DNA from: Corallium rubrum
Lineage: Eukaryota; Cnidaria; Anthozoa; Scleralcyonacea; Coralliidae
NCBI GenBank assembly: GCA_964035015.1
Contig: OZ035997.1
Span: 21,665,795-21,729,794 of the forward strand
Length of the DNA: 64,000 bases
Reading direction: 5' to 3'
The position numbers and the translations under genes are program-made. The notes beneath the pieces were generated by a model, which was not told the origin of the DNA, did no database searches, and saw only the letters and a program-made list of their open reading frames with translations. Shown one piece after another: positions 63,957 through 64,000 of the stretch. The stretch's first letter is position 1, and the number at the start of each line of letters is the position of its first letter.

Positions 63957-64000
63957 AGTACATCATGAAACCACGCTCCGTTGACGCGACCGTTTTTGAG
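63957..64000 (-). CDS. Possible C-terminal end of another ORF, cut by the window edge
   Basis: On the - strand one frame runs from the edge through SKTVASTERGFMMY to a TGA at 63957-63959, a few bases before the next ATG. The spacing fits the tight layout of the block, but 14 codons are too few to be sure. Confidence 0.25.

Overview
The window reads as intron-rich genomic DNA of an early-branching animal, most likely a cnidarian. The evidence is three animal genes with GT-AG spliced short exons, a very dense load of terminal-inverted-repeat (MITE-like) elements, tRNA-derived SINE-like sequence, a retrotransposon-type zinc-finger fragment, and a virus-like gene cluster. The species cannot be named from the sequence alone.

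Gene layout. (1) On the + strand, 4525-29521, lies the 3' half of an LRCH gene (leucine-rich repeat and calponin-homology protein). Twelve exons encode the charged linker and the C-terminal CH domain; the LRR-coding exons lie left of the window. (2) On the - strand, 38663-34538, is a compact RPS25 (eS25) gene. Two coding exons are certain, and a proposed first exon holds only the ATG behind a 5'-TOP-like start. (3) On the + strand, from 39703 to at least 59544, is ASCC2 with ten exons, including the CUE ubiquitin-binding domain. Its first exon and its C-terminal end are not resolved; the gene continues past 59544. RPS25 and ASCC2 are divergent and may share a promoter region around 38650-39700. 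(4) On the - strand, 63952-60589, is a tight block of intact intronless ORFs: a membrane protein, a candidate capsid protein, an A32/FtsK-like packaging ATPase, a small charged protein and a 37-residue ORF. This looks like one end of an endogenous Polinton-like or related DNA virus, sitting within or just beyond ASCC2.

Repeats. 1-4060 is a 51-bp minisatellite that runs off the left edge. Other arrays are a 14-bp array (9150-9450), a CTGT/CTGC microsatellite (16387-16604), a 60-bp array starting at an LRCH exon boundary (27241-28024), a 14-15-bp array in an RPS25 intron (35335-35670), a ~60-bp array in ASCC2 built from a transposon end (50020-51200), and a ~110-bp array (52740-56340) split by a 1.9-kb TIR element. 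Several insertions have readable target-site duplications: TA for a Tc1/mariner-type MITE, 8 bp for two hAT-type MITEs, AAAG for a solo LTR, and CCGG for the 1.9-kb element.

Functionally, RPS25 and ASCC2 both relate to the ribosome (40S structure; clearance of collided ribosomes), whereas LRCH is a cell-cortex and cytoskeleton protein. The rest of the window is mostly mobile DNA and its decay products.
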